Below are positions 31,475 through 40,839 of a stretch of DNA of 64,000 bases, in pieces. The position numbers and the translations under genes were made by a program. Source of the stretch: Ustilago trichophora (Eukaryota > Basidiomycota > Ustilaginomycetes > Ustilaginales > Ustilaginaceae); the NCBI GenBank assembly GCA_900323505.1, contig OOIN01000022.1, forward strand, positions 620,001 through 684,000, written 5' to 3'. The stretch's first letter is position 1. Each line of letters begins with the position of its first letter. The notes beneath the pieces are model-generated. The model searched no databases and was not told the DNA's origin. It worked only from the letters and a program-made list of their open reading frames with translations.

Positions 31475-31960
31475 CTGCCGACGACGAAGATAAAAGGAAA
31501 CGGCGCAGAGCACGGACTTAGGCGGTACGAGATTTGAGTTGCGCCGCAAAGTCAAACTTAGGAGGAAGCTCGGATGAGGAAAAAGGGTAGGGACAATCTC
31601 GGACCAAGATAAAGTTAAAAAGGTTATATTTGGGGTGGTGGTGACGAGATAGGGTTACATTCGGAGCGGCATCGGCATGTACGATGTCACTCACCGCTGT
31701 AAAAGAAAGATAAGACGAAGTCACTGGCGCAATCGCCCGTGATTCGTTGGAAGAAAAAGAGTGCGCAGAAGAAGGATGATGATACTCAGTCGAGGAGCCC
31801 AGGCCCCAGGCTCGCTACAGGACGACAACGACCAACGAGAAAATATTTGCAATGGAGAAGTCGGTGCAGTGAAGATATAAAACAAGCACCGAAGTCGTCC
31901 AGAGATGATGGGAGACTCAAGCTCCCAAGCAAACACAACTTTACGCTCACAACTCCAACC
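31475..31960 (+). other. Leader between pol and the extra Copia gene
   Basis: 486 bp without a clear gene. The frame of the downstream gene is open from 31739 but has no ATG before 31961. Several CAG acceptor-like sites lie at about 31786-31815. Confidence 0.5.
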
Positions 31961-32545
31961 ATGAGCAAAATCGGTAACAGCCAGGATAATGTTTGGGTCG
32001 AATTCCCACCTCCCGACCCAAGCCAACACCCCCCAACCAACAACAACAATAGCGATGATGATTTTGAATTAGGTTTCGACATAGGCGCACTAATCAACAA
32101 TGATGACGAAGTCGATGCACAGGCTGACGACAAATTGGAGGAAGTCGACGAGCTGGAGGAAGAACTAGGCATAGAGGAACAACTGGACAATGCGGTGGAA
32201 ATATACACTCCCTGTGATACGTGCTCAAGGTTCAATTATGTTTGTCAGTATGCTCCGGAGGTCAAGCATGGGCTTCGCTCCCAAAAGTGTTACAGGTGCT
32301 ATGTTCGTAAGCGCAAATGCTCCAATGACTACTCAAGGCGCTCCATTAACCACAGGCGTATGTTGATCGAGCAAGCCTTCAACCGTGGACAGCGTTCTGC
32401 ACTACGCACCGAAGTCACCACTGGCTTCCGCCGTTTGCGCGCCGAAGACACTGCCATCCTCCAATCCGTTCATTCTCTCAACAACAACGTCGGCACACTC
32501 ACTCGTCAAGTGGAATCTCTTCGAGATGAGGTTCACCGTCTCTGA
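31961..32545 (+). CDS. Extra Copia gene: acidic protein with Zn2Cys6-like double cysteine cluster and coiled coil
   Basis: An additional gene in the Copia element, located after RNase H and before the polypurine tract. It encodes 194 residues from ATG 31961 to TGA 32543-32545. Residues 1-80 are acidic and Asn/Asp/Glu-rich. Next is a cysteine cluster: CDTCSRFNYVC (C-x2-C-x6-C), a 14-residue linker, then CYRCYVRKRKC (C-x2-C-x6-C). This resembles the fungal Zn2Cys6 binuclear cluster except that the linker is longer than usual. A basic stretch (SRRSINHRR) follows, then a heptad-like helix (TLTRQVESLRDEVHRL). I do not recognise a named family. Nucleic-acid binding, dimerisation and nuclear action are inference. 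After the TGA the same frame stays open to TAA at 32753-32755, so this may be the truncated form of a 264-codon gene. Confidence 0.7.
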   Translation: MSKIGNSQDNVWVEFPPPDPSQHPPTNNNNSDDDFELGFDIGALINNDDEVDAQADDKLEEVDELEEELGIEEQLDNAVEIYTPCDTCSRFNYVCQYAPEVKHGLRSQKCYRCYVRKRKCSNDYSRRSINHRRMLIEQAFNRGQRSALRTEVTTGFRRLRAEDTAILQSVHSLNNNVGTLTRQVESLRDEVHRL

Positions 32546-32755
32546 GAACTATCTCAAAACCAATTCATCCTACTCAAGACAATCTACACCGCACACGTCG
32601 ACGAATTTGAAGGACTCAAGGATGCCACTATCACCGAACTCGAAAATGTCCGCTGGGTGGACTTCACGCATGTTGACGGCGAAACTCGAAACTTTGCAAC
32701 CTTGTCGGAAATGATGGATGCTGTATTTGGTCCTGTCCTCGAAGAGGACGAGTAA
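32546..32755 (+). pseudogene. In-frame continuation of the extra Copia gene after TGA
   Basis: Sixty-nine open codons directly follow the TGA in the same frame and end at TAA (32753-32755). They read as ordinary coding sequence: the helix of the upstream part continues, then a FEGLKDATITELE helix and an acidic end (PVLEEDE). A recent nonsense mutation or stop readthrough are both possible. Confidence 0.6.
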
Positions 32756-32867
32756 CTGTAAGAAAGGACTTCAACAGTCCCGTTCCATAATCTCCCCCCC
32801 CCCACTGAATTCACTGCTACGATACCAGCTTGATATGTCCGATGTCGCACTCACAACATTTTCCTCG

Positions 32868-32877
32868 AAAGGGGGAG
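32868..32877 (+). other. Polypurine tract
   Basis: AAAGGGGGAG immediately before the 3' LTR; expected plus-strand primer site. Confidence 0.9.
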
Positions 32878-33089
32878 TGTTAGTTTCTCAGTCTCAAAAA
32901 GGTTCGATAAAAATGTTCTAAAAATAATGTTTCCCCGATGTGTTTCCCCGACTCATTTCCCCGATGCACAAGCCAACGACTTCGCTCCAACAGCGATAGC
33001 CAATTTGGTGCGACTTTGCACATGTATATATATGGCTCCCCCGATCCACTTCAGTAATTTGAACCTCAGTTGCGACAATAACTTTAATA
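32878..33089 (+). repeat. 3' LTR
   Basis: Same 212 bp as the 5' LTR; no difference found by eye. Confidence 0.95.
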
Positions 33090-33094
33090 CGTCC
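33090..33094 (+). repeat. Target site duplication, right copy (CGTCC)
   Basis: Matches 27065-27069 exactly. Confidence 0.95.
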
Positions 33095-33973
33095 GAGATC
33101 TTTCTTGTAGAACAAGTCCGTGATCCGAACATCTCGTCTTTTTTATTTTTTTACAACCAACTTGATCGCTAGGGTGTGATGATTTAATTCAAATGTGTGC
33201 GAGAGAGAGAGAGAGCTCTTCTGGGTCTTTACACGGCAATACATTGTTTCTCCTTTGCGTTGAAAAGATGACGATCTGACGGAAGGTTGCAGTGAGTTGA
33301 GATGGAATGTGTATTTTTAAGTTTGCATTCGAGGTCCGATTCGCCTATGGAACGCTGTTGTTGTACAGTAGGTATTCTTCGGTGTGTGCAGTCTCTCATC
33401 CTCCCGTAAACCGGGTTTCGGTCGAACTATCTGCCGCTGAACTATCCGCGCTTTTGCCTGCCAACCTTACACTCTCCCCGCAAAGTCGTGCTTCTTCCCC
33501 CTCCCTCCCCAAAGATCTGTCTCTCCGAGCCCATCTCGGACGGCGTGTGATGCATCGCCTCTTCATGCGCTTCGCTTGCGATTCTTCGCATGAATCCCCG
33601 CCTTTTTCCCCCACCATTGTATGTCGCTCTAGATCCATTTTGCATTTTGCATTTCAACTGGTCGATCGTACAATCATGTCCCTTCTTGGGTTCCTAGCAG
33701 CTTTTCTTCTTCATCGGCCATGCTCTTTCGGCCCTTGATGAATCAAGTCCGAACAGAGGCATCTCGTTATCTTCCAAATCAGGCAATGTTCGATGGGTGA
33801 AAGCTAGACTTCAATGAGAATTTTTTTTTTCCATTTGGGCATTGATCTGATCTCTTGCGGTGCAGTGTGCTCGGCAATCTTTTGACACATGGCAACCCGT
33901 CACACAAGAAAGAAGAAGCCACCCACTGACTGATTGAGCGAGCGAGCGACTTGTGTACTGTACGAAAGCAACT
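33095..33973. other. Intergenic region right of the Copia element
   Basis: 879 bp, no recognisable gene; a GA microsatellite (about 33201-33214) and TACTGTAC at 33955-33962 are the only notable items. Confidence 0.5.
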
Positions 33974-35161
33974 CTACAATTTGCTTTGCAACCAACCGAG
34001 CATTCCACTTCCCTTTTTTTCGTTGGGGAAAACGCTTCGTTCGACCCACTGTTTGAAGTTCTGCACCACCACACCAGGTAGCTCGTTCTGTACCCAGTGA
34101 CCGCTTCCTGGGACCTCGACGAATTCGGTCTGAGGTACGTGTTTCTTCATCGTCTTTCCGAGTGCTGGAGGTACAGCTACGTCGTCCTTGGGCATGATGA
34201 GCATGGCGGGTAACGATTCGGGGAGGGTCTTGGTTGTCAAAGCGCGATCCTCTTGCCAATTGATCTCGCGGGTTCTGTACCAGCTGAGAGGTCCTTCCAT
34301 ACCACGGCTGCGAAAGACGCTGATGTAGTGTTCGAGATGGTCTTTATCCAAGATCATGCGACCGAGGTACTTGAGGGGGATATCAGAGAACTCGGGTTTG
34401 GTGATGAGCTTTTCGAGCTTGCCAAGGAGGTGCCAATCGCGAATCTCTTCTTCGTTTTCAGAATCGGCACTGAACAGACCGGGGATCATGTAGATGATGG
34501 CGAGGAATCGGTCGAGATGCTGTTCGATGATCTCGGTGCTTCTCTCTTCGGAAAAGAACTTTTGGTAGCCAAAGGAAGGTACGCTGTTGAGAACCATGTC
34601 GATGGGGAGCACCTTGGAGGTGGGTGCTTGGAAGGGTACGCAGAGACCACAGACACCCATGACTCGGTCTGGAAACCATTGAGCGAATCGCCAGCCTAGC
34701 CACGAACCCCAGTCGTGACACAGCACAATCACGCGGCCGTTTTTGCCTTGGGAGGTGAGATGTTCGGCACCGTACTCTGAACCTTTTGCTGCTTGAGCGT
34801 GATCGAGAAGTCCGTTGAGGTCGATCGAGATGGCTCTGCCACCGTACTCGGCAAGACGTGATTGGGTGCCAGGCGGTGTAGACGCAGCAGAGGTGGGAGG
34901 GGCCGAGCTGAGACCATAGCCGAGAAGATCAGGAATGATCAGACGGAATCCAGCGAGCTTGAGAGGAGCAATGACATTGCGCCAGCCGTAGGAGAAATCG
35001 GGAAAACCATGAAGGAGAAGAAGCGTGGCCTTCTCGGGAACACCTGGAGGAGGTCGATGGTCGAGGTAGTGATACCTGCGCTGCGTGGGCGTGGCATGCG
35101 GCTGGGAGGGAGGTGTAGTGAGAGGTGTAATGTAGAATCGAGATGCTGTGACGTCCAACAT
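33974..35161 (-). CDS. Epoxide hydrolase-like alpha/beta hydrolase with C-terminal SKL
   Basis: The protein has 395 residues in the soluble epoxide hydrolase group. HGFPDFSYGWR (residues 51-61) gives the oxyanion-hole HGxP. The nucleophile Asp150 sits in LCHDWGSW. The cap domain has a Tyr candidate in GPLSWYR. The acid is in MPKDDVAVP and the His in GSGHWVQNE. The very end reads LQSKL before the TAG stop, a canonical type 1 peroxisomal targeting signal, so a peroxisomal enzyme is predicted. The substrate could be epoxy fatty acids or other epoxides; fluoroacetate-dehalogenase-like relatives share the fold, so the reaction is not certain. No intron is seen. The start at 35161 is the first ATG and is followed by an ordinary N-terminus. 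Confidence 0.87.
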   Translation of the reverse strand: MLDVTASRFYITPLTTPPSQPHATPTQRRYHYLDHRPPPGVPEKATLLLLHGFPDFSYGWRNVIAPLKLAGFRLIIPDLLGYGLSSAPPTSAASTPPGTQSRLAEYGGRAISIDLNGLLDHAQAAKGSEYGAEHLTSQGKNGRVIVLCHDWGSWLGWRFAQWFPDRVMGVCGLCVPFQAPTSKVLPIDMVLNSVPSFGYQKFFSEERSTEIIEQHLDRFLAIIYMIPGLFSADSENEEEIRDWHLLGKLEKLITKPEFSDIPLKYLGRMILDKDHLEHYISVFRSRGMEGPLSWYRTREINWQEDRALTTKTLPESLPAMLIMPKDDVAVPPALGKTMKKHVPQTEFVEVPGSGHWVQNELPGVVVQNFKQWVERSVFPNEKKGSGMLGWLQSKL

Positions 35162-35258
35162 GATGTGAATCGAGTGTCCAGTGCGGTGGTATGGTACAAC
35201 GAGGTTGAGAGATTGTTGTTTCGAGGATGATGATGTTTTTACTTGGATCGTTGGCGAT

Positions 35259-35282
35259 TACTGTACTGTACAGTATGTACAG
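35259..35282. repeat. TACTG palindromic repeat
   Basis: Two TACTG units followed by inverted TACAGTA and GTACAG, about 100 bp upstream of the epoxide hydrolase start. Confidence 0.85.
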
Positions 35283-35608
35283 AAATTGTGGGGAAAGACC
35301 GGCTCACGGACCATTCGACGGCGAATGTAAGCCGGAGCGGCCCGGATTTTTGTTTTGACAGGCGAAAGAATTGAGTGAAAAGACTTAACATGATTCAAGA
35401 TCCGGTTGACGGCCGATTCGAGTTGAATTTGCCGATCGATCTCGAGCTGACAAGATTACTGTATTTGCACTTTTTCTTTCGATGCCAAGGGAGAAGGAAT
35501 GGCGTACATGAACTTACGACACAGTTGACAGAGGCTGTGCAAGACGAGAGTGTGGGGTAAGAAGTTACCGCCGCAACCGATCCAAAGGCAAAGTATTGAC
35601 AAGCAAAG

Positions 35609-35631
35609 TATAGTACTGTACTGTACTATAG
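35609..35631. repeat. TACTG palindromic repeat
   Basis: TATAGTAC and GTACTATA arms flank a TGTACT core. Confidence 0.85.
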
Positions 35632-36069
35632 ATGAATTCTTGGCACGATCCAAGACCGCAAAAAAAGGCTTGGCATGCTTTGCTTGTTAAAACTGCCAAC
35701 GACAAGAGAGTGTGTTTGCTTGCGGCGGCGATAAGAGCCACGCGACAAATACTCAGGCACCGTCGACGTGACAAAAGCTTGGCAGCGTCGCAATGGTGTG
35801 GACTCGACAGCTGTAGATCGTTTGGCGAAGCCAAGACTTTGGTCCATGATGCTTGGTTGCGGCAGGCACAGATTTGTAAGCAAGCAAATACTGCAGGTGG
35901 ATCCCAGCGAAGAAATGGTGAAAAAGCTGATCGTCGATTGGTGTTCTGAGAGGGTACTGTTGCCGGTCAAAGAGATGGTCGGGAGGAGAACACTGAAGGA
36001 GAGAGCTTTCTCTCTGTGTGCCGTGCGCGCAACACCCCATTTTCCAAGGCTAGTCATATGGGCAGCTGA

Positions 36070-36096
36070 TACAGTACTGTACAGTACTGTCCTGTA
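36070..36096. repeat. TACTG palindromic repeat
   Basis: TACAGTACTGTACAGTACTG followed by TCCTGTA; overlapping palindromes. Confidence 0.85.
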
Positions 36097-36396
36097 TTAG
36101 GAGAATTCGAATTCCGACCATCTCCGACTGTCGGCTAGCTGACTCGAACGGCACACGCACACTGAAGAGCACCCCTAGAGGTTTGTGAAAGCTCTCTGTT
36201 GAGGGTTGGCAAACCAAATGGCTCTCAAGATCGGCTGCTGTGTATGATGTCCAATCGCTCATAAGTTATCAGCGACGAGTTGGAAGAGAGTGGCGTGTCC
36301 CGCCAAAGCACGGACACGCGGCGGCACAGAGTCAAATGACACGGGAAAAGAAGCGGGCGTCACGCGATGCAGCATCGACGCAAAGCCATGCAGGGT

Positions 36397-36446
36397 CGAG
36401 TCAAGTCAAGTCGAGTCGAGTCGAGACTGTGTGTGTGTGTGTGTGT
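36397..36446 (+). repeat. GTCAA/GTCGA pentamer tract and (GT)n run
   Basis: AGTCAAGTCAAGTCGAGTCG continues into GTCGAGACT and then about ten GT units. Confidence 0.85.
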
Positions 36447-36802
36447 CAAGGGTGAGTGGCTAAGCGCCTTTCAAGAGTCAATATCACCTTGCTCTTCTAC
36501 CACTCTACGCCACGCCGGATCTTCCGACAGGCAGGTTTAACTTATGCGATCGGTTCTTGGCATGAGTTTGTGTGTGACGATACAAGGTAACCTTACTGTC
36601 AGTTTAGCTCACCAACAAAATCATCGTCGGCAGCAGTCGGAATTAGAGAGTCGTGTGTCATTGATTGCTCTCTCTGTTGTTCTTCTTTATCGTTACGCTT
36701 TCAGATTTTTATATGCCGTAACTTACTTTACGGGGCGTCCGACTTTTGCCGCCTGTTCAATATTCTGCAAGGGCAACCACTAGCTTGATAAGAAGCCATA
36801 TA

Positions 36803-36836
36803 GCTGCTGCTGCTGCTGCTCCTGCTGCTGCTGCTG
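36803..36836 (+). repeat. CTG trinucleotide repeat
   Basis: About eleven CTG-type units with one CTC interruption, non-coding by context. Confidence 0.9.
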
Positions 36837-37310
36837 TCTGTAATGCTCAGCGGCTCAAGTTGCGCCTCTCCCGCTAGTTTGTAGCGTCTGTAGCTAAATT
36901 TAATCATCTTTTGTGTTTTCTCGATAAATTTCTTTAGAGTATGGCGCTGTGGAACACTGCAGATGCGCCTTTGAAGGTCTAGATCCAAAAACATCATAGA
37001 GTCAAAAAGAGTCAAGAGTGGGGCCACACCGTCATTCATGCATATTCTGTACATACAGTTCTCTACACTCGCACTCTGCTTCTCCAACGTCAGCAGCGGC
37101 TGTGCTCCACAACTGAGCAACGGTATCTCTTTCTTGGCCGTCGTTTTGCTCTTGGCGCCTCTGCTTCCGCTCGGCGGCCTATCTTCAAAGCCGTCCCTTT
37201 GTTTTGGCACACTCACTGGCTTTGACTACAGCCCCACTTATGCCTCTCAACGCTGCTGGTACCTTGTTTTCAAGATCCGCTTTCACCCTCCTCCTTACAC
37301 ATACAGCAAA

Positions 37311-37326
37311 GTACTGTACAGTACAT
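37311..37326. repeat. TACTG palindromic repeat
   Basis: GTACTGTACAGTAC is a perfect 14-bp palindrome, 195 bp upstream of the UBL3-like start. Confidence 0.88.
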
Positions 37327-37520
37327 CCCTTTCACCCACACTCTTGTCCATCTTGTCGTCTCACCATCATCTCGACACTCGCACCTTTTTGGTCCTATCA
37401 CCACCATCATTGCGACCTCGATCCACCGCACCACAGCAACGACCTCCCCCCGCTTCCTTGGTGAAATAGCCACTCGTGACAACTACCACCTGCCCAACCT
37501 CTCTGGGCATTCATTACAAC

Positions 37521-38283
37521 ATGCAATCTACAGAGAAGAGCCGCAATTCCACCTGCTCCACCGACAATGGCTCGTCTCACGGACACCAAGACACTCGTCT
37601 CACTCACGTCGTCTCCAACCTGTCCACCATCTCTACAAATCCAAAAGACAAGCAGGCCGAATCTCCCACCTTGTTCTCTACCTCGGACGCTCACCAAGTC
37701 CACAGCACAACCAACGCGCAAACACAGCACATCTCGGCATCATCGTCTCCACCATGCAGCAGCAACCTTTCTGCAGCCGCAGCGGTGCATCTCAACACGC
37801 TTCTGGTCACAGGCCAGCGCAAGTCGTGGAAGTTTGACCCAAATGACTCGGTCCAAGCCGTTCGAACACACATCTGGCACAACTGGCCCGATTCGTGGCC
37901 CCAGCCCAAACCCGAGTCTGCTGCCTATCTGAGGCTTCTCCACCTCGGTCACATCCTCGACAATCCTGACATTACACTCGCTTCTCGAGGCTGCAAGCCC
38001 GGTGCCACAACTGTAGTTCACATCATCATTCGTTCCGTGCCTCCAACCGAGCCTGTCAAAGTTGAGCAGCGTAAGTTGATCGCATCTTTCTCTCCCCGAG
38101 AGCTCTGGCGGTGAGGTAGAAATCCATGCATCACTTGCTGACTTTTTCTCTCTCCTTGCTACTTTTCTCTCTGCCCTTTTTGCCACTCTAGAATCGCCGA
38201 TCAAGAGCACGCCAAATGCGAGCCCGGCTCAGCGCAATCGACAGGATGAAGATACTCCTGGCTGCAGCTGTGTCATCTGCTGA
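37521..38283 (+). CDS. Membrane-anchored ubiquitin-fold protein, UBL3-like, one intron
   Basis: Exons 37521-38070 and 38192-38283 are joined by a 121-bp intron (GTAAGT...CTCTAG); the product has 213 residues. The first 85 residues are Ser/Thr/His-rich and disordered. The ubiquitin-like fold (about residues 90-180) shows LNTLLVTGQRKSWKFDPND, W-x-NWPDSW and LRLLHLGHILDN, matching UBL3/MUB proteins, including the NWP motif. Exon 2 supplies a C-terminus ending GCSCVIC, a CAAX box (C-V-I-C) with an extra upstream Cys for palmitoylation, exactly where UBL3 has its prenylation site. This match confirms the splice. UBL3 proteins act as membrane-bound modifiers or sorting tags. The first exon alone would end in a spurious stop without the anchor. 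Confidence 0.88.
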
Positions 38284-38943
38284 GCCATGCATAGTACCAT
38301 TCTCTCCTTTCACTTCCACTACCGGACCCGCTGCTCGCTGCATATCAAGCATCTTCTGCACGCCCTGTCATGAATCGGCCCTCTCAGCACCGCTCACGCC
38401 TCCATCTAGTGACGCAATTCCTTGCCTCTTTTGTTTCTGCAACTCTAATCGGTCTTCTCAGCACTTCTTGTTTTTTCCATTCCTTGGCTTCTCAGAGCGC
38501 CCTTGGCTTTCCCAGGATTTGGCGCCTTCTTCACTCTCGTTCTCTCCCCATTCCACCCGGTCTTGACGACTTGATCGCAAACGCCCCTGGTCCTTGTCCC
38601 TTGTCTGCAAACCACACCCTGTATTACTAGCTCCAGTCATCCTTCCGCGTATCGCAACACAGCAAATCACTCACTTGTACCATTGTCCTGAACAGCTGCC
38701 CCTTGTGCGGTATCTCTGATTTGTGTGTTTCATCTAGTCTCCAGAGCTGAAGCATCAAAGGGAAGCGAAACCGTCACGTTGTTAGATCTGCGGGGCCATT
38801 TTCCGCGATCCGAGACCCGAAGAAAAAGTCCAACAGGAGAAAATGGAAAATTTCGTGTGCCTCTGTGCAAGCTCGGCTCCAACGACACTACTGTACTCAT
38901 CCTCTCTCTACCATCGCGACTTGGGCTCTCTCATTCAGCAACG
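38284..38943. other. Intergenic, UBL3 3' side and MAK11 leader
   Basis: 660 bp without a recognised gene. The MAK11 frame is open from 38725 but has no ATG there. Confidence 0.5.
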
Positions 38944-40839
38944 ATGGCCGGACAGAAACGCACACGATCCAACGACGGCGCAGGTAGCTCGATGAGGAAC
39001 GGCGGCGGCCCTTCTGCAACCGTCTACCGCAAGTCGGCCAAAAAGGCCCGATCCGATCAACAAGAAGCGGCCAAGCCTGCCAAGAAGCCCGTCCCACAAC
39101 GCACACGACCCAAGGACGAGCCCAAGCCCAAGACCAAGCATGAATTCATCCAGGCCAAAAAAGCGGCCGCTCTCAAAGAGAAGGAGGCCGCTGCCGCTGC
39201 TCGTCGTGCTGAAGAAGTCGCCGAGAAGCAACTGCGTAAAAAGCAGATGCAGCAGCAAAAGGGCAAAAGTGTCTCTTCCAAGGGGGCATCTGCACAGCCA
39301 GCGTCCATTCTCATCAAGCCACCTCAGCCCACTTTGACGTTCAAGATTGTCGCAGGTTCGTACGAGCGACTGCTGTACGGTCTCGAGGCGACGGTGCAAG
39401 CGGTTTCTTCGGAACAAGATGCGTCGACATTGTCCAAGTCTGCTTCAAGTCCGTTCGACGTTTCGCTCAAGCCCATCTTCACCTTTCCGGCACACATCTC
39501 TTCGATTCGCACGGTAGCTACGGCAGGCGCAGATTCAAAGTGGCTCGCCACCGGAGGTACCGACGAAATCGTCAAAGTCTGGGACCTTCGCAAACAGCGC
39601 GAAGTCGGACAGCTCACAGGTCACGAAGGCACCATCACATCTCTGGTCTTTGCCTCCCGCACCTACCTCCTCACCACCAGCGCCGACTCGCACATCAACC
39701 TTTACCGCACTCGTGACTGGGCCCTCCTACGAACGCTCAAGGGTCACATTGGCCGCATCAACAGCGCCTCGCCTCACCCGACGGGTCGACTGGCACTCAG
39801 CGTTGGCTCCGATCGCACCATCCGAATGTGGGATCTGATGCGCGGTCAGGCGGCCGCCTCGACAAGGATCGGAATCGAGGCAGATCTGGTCAAATGGGAC
39901 ACGCTCGGAGCTAGATTCTGCGTACTGGCGTATAGGCAGGCGATGATCTTCAAAACAGATATGACCAAGGTGGCCGAGTTGGAGGAGAAGCGCAGGATCG
40001 GAGATGTCTGCTTTTTCCGTGTAAAGGACGGTGCGGGTAAGGAGAGGGAGCTGTTTTTTGCTGGGTTGGAGGAGGGAATTGTTAAAGTGTTTGACCTCGA
40101 TGCCAGTGTTACGGAAGAGGAAAAGGTCAAGGCTGCCAGTTCGAACCAAGACGAGGATGAAGAAGCTGAGGAGGAAGACGAGGATCTTGCCAAGTTGGTA
40201 GAAATCGGACGTTTGGTGGGACACAAAAACCGAGTGCGATCCATTGCCATCCTCCCCGTCTCGGTTCCCTCTTCATCCGCCGGAAAGAACAAGTCAAAGG
40301 CCCATGAGAAAGCACGATCCTATGTCGCCATTACCATCTCATCCGACGGATTCATTCGCACATTTGATCTGTCCGCTATCATCAACAGTCTCTCGTCGCA
40401 GGAGCGCACCTTGGCAGAATATGCGGAGGGGGCGGTGTCGGTGGAGAGCAATGCTGAATTTGATACCAAGGGTACACGGCTCACGTGCCTGACTGCTGTG
40501 GGTGTGGCAGGGAATGCCAGCGCCGAGCAGGAGGAGGAGGAGGAGGAGGAGGAGGAGGAGGAGGAGGAAGAAGTTGCTGAGGTGATTGGTAGCGATGAGG
40601 ATGAAGAGGTAGCAGCAGGTTTGGAGAGTGAGGATGAAGAAGAAGAGGTGGATGAGGAGGCGGAGGATGAGGAGTTGAAGGCACTCGAACGGGCACTCAA
40701 GGAGGCTGAAGAGAAGGGAGTGGATTTGGAGGATCTGGAAGGATTGCTCAATGGCGATGATGAAGACAGCGATGATGATGAAGAGGCTGAGGAAGAGGAG
40801 GATGAAGACGAAGACGAAGATGAGGGCGAGCTCGAGTAG
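38944..40839 (+). CDS. MAK11: 60S ribosome biogenesis WD40 protein MAK11 (PAK1IP1 family)
   Basis: MAK11 is a nucleolar WD40 protein needed for early 60S subunit maturation. The protein has 631 residues and no intron. The first 125 are Lys/Ala-rich and basic (nuclear or nucleolar type). WD40 repeats run from about residue 130 to 490: HISSIRTVA...WLATGGTDEIVKVWDLRK, GHEGTITSLVF...LLTTSADSHINLYR, GHIGRINSASPHPTGRLALSVGSDRTIRMWDL, then degenerate blades; the SGGTDE-type second blade and the 'R..HPTG.LAL..G.D...R.WDL' blade are typical of this family. The C-terminal 100 residues are almost all Glu, Asp and Ala, encoded partly by a GAG repeat (40530-40569). The ATG at 38944 follows GCAACG and fits the basic start MAGQKRTRS. 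Confidence 0.88.
   Translation: MAGQKRTRSNDGAGSSMRNGGGPSATVYRKSAKKARSDQQEAAKPAKKPVPQRTRPKDEPKPKTKHEFIQAKKAAALKEKEAAAAARRAEEVAEKQLRKKQMQQQKGKSVSSKGASAQPASILIKPPQPTLTFKIVAGSYERLLYGLEATVQAVSSEQDASTLSKSASSPFDVSLKPIFTFPAHISSIRTVATAGADSKWLATGGTDEIVKVWDLRKQREVGQLTGHEGTITSLVFASRTYLLTTSADSHINLYRTRDWALLRTLKGHIGRINSASPHPTGRLALSVGSDRTIRMWDLMRGQAAASTRIGIEADLVKWDTLGARFCVLAYRQAMIFKTDMTKVAELEEKRRIGDVCFFRVKDGAGKERELFFAGLEEGIVKVFDLDASVTEEEKVKAASSNQDEDEEAEEEDEDLAKLVEIGRLVGHKNRVRSIAILPVSVPSSSAGKNKSKAHEKARSYVAITISSDGFIRTFDLSAIINSLSSQERTLAEYAEGAVSVESNAEFDTKGTRLTCLTAVGVAGNASAEQEEEEEEEEEEEEEEVAEVIGSDEDEEVAAGLESEDEEEEVDEEAEDEELKALERALKEAEEKGVDLEDLEGLLNGDDEDSDDDEEAEEEEDEDEDEDEGELE

Larger units (their letters stand above)
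27070..33089 (+). mobile_element. Complete Ty1/Copia LTR retrotransposon with an extra 3' gene
   Basis: A 6020-bp element with 212-bp LTRs (27070-27281 and 32878-33089) that I find identical by eye, a 5-bp target duplication, a primer-binding site, an unbroken 1373-codon gag-pol frame in Copia order (integrase before reverse transcriptase), an additional downstream gene and a polypurine tract. Identical LTRs and intact pol suggest recent insertion and possible activity. It interrupts only intergenic DNA. Confidence 0.97.
35162..37520. other. Intergenic region with repeated palindromes, 2.4 kb
   Basis: No gene recognised. Holds four strong TACTGTAC/GTACAGTA palindromes (35259-35282, 35609-35631, 36070-36096, 37311-37326), a GTCAA/GTCGA pentamer tract with a GT run (about 36397-36446), and a CTG repeat (36803-36836). 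The last 200 bp are the CCA/TC-rich leader of the UBL3 gene. Confidence 0.6.

Noticed and set aside
31786..32235. 149-codon minus-strand frame opposite the extra Copia gene
   Set aside because: Ser-rich antisense of the Asp/Asn-rich coding region; no ATG context or domain.
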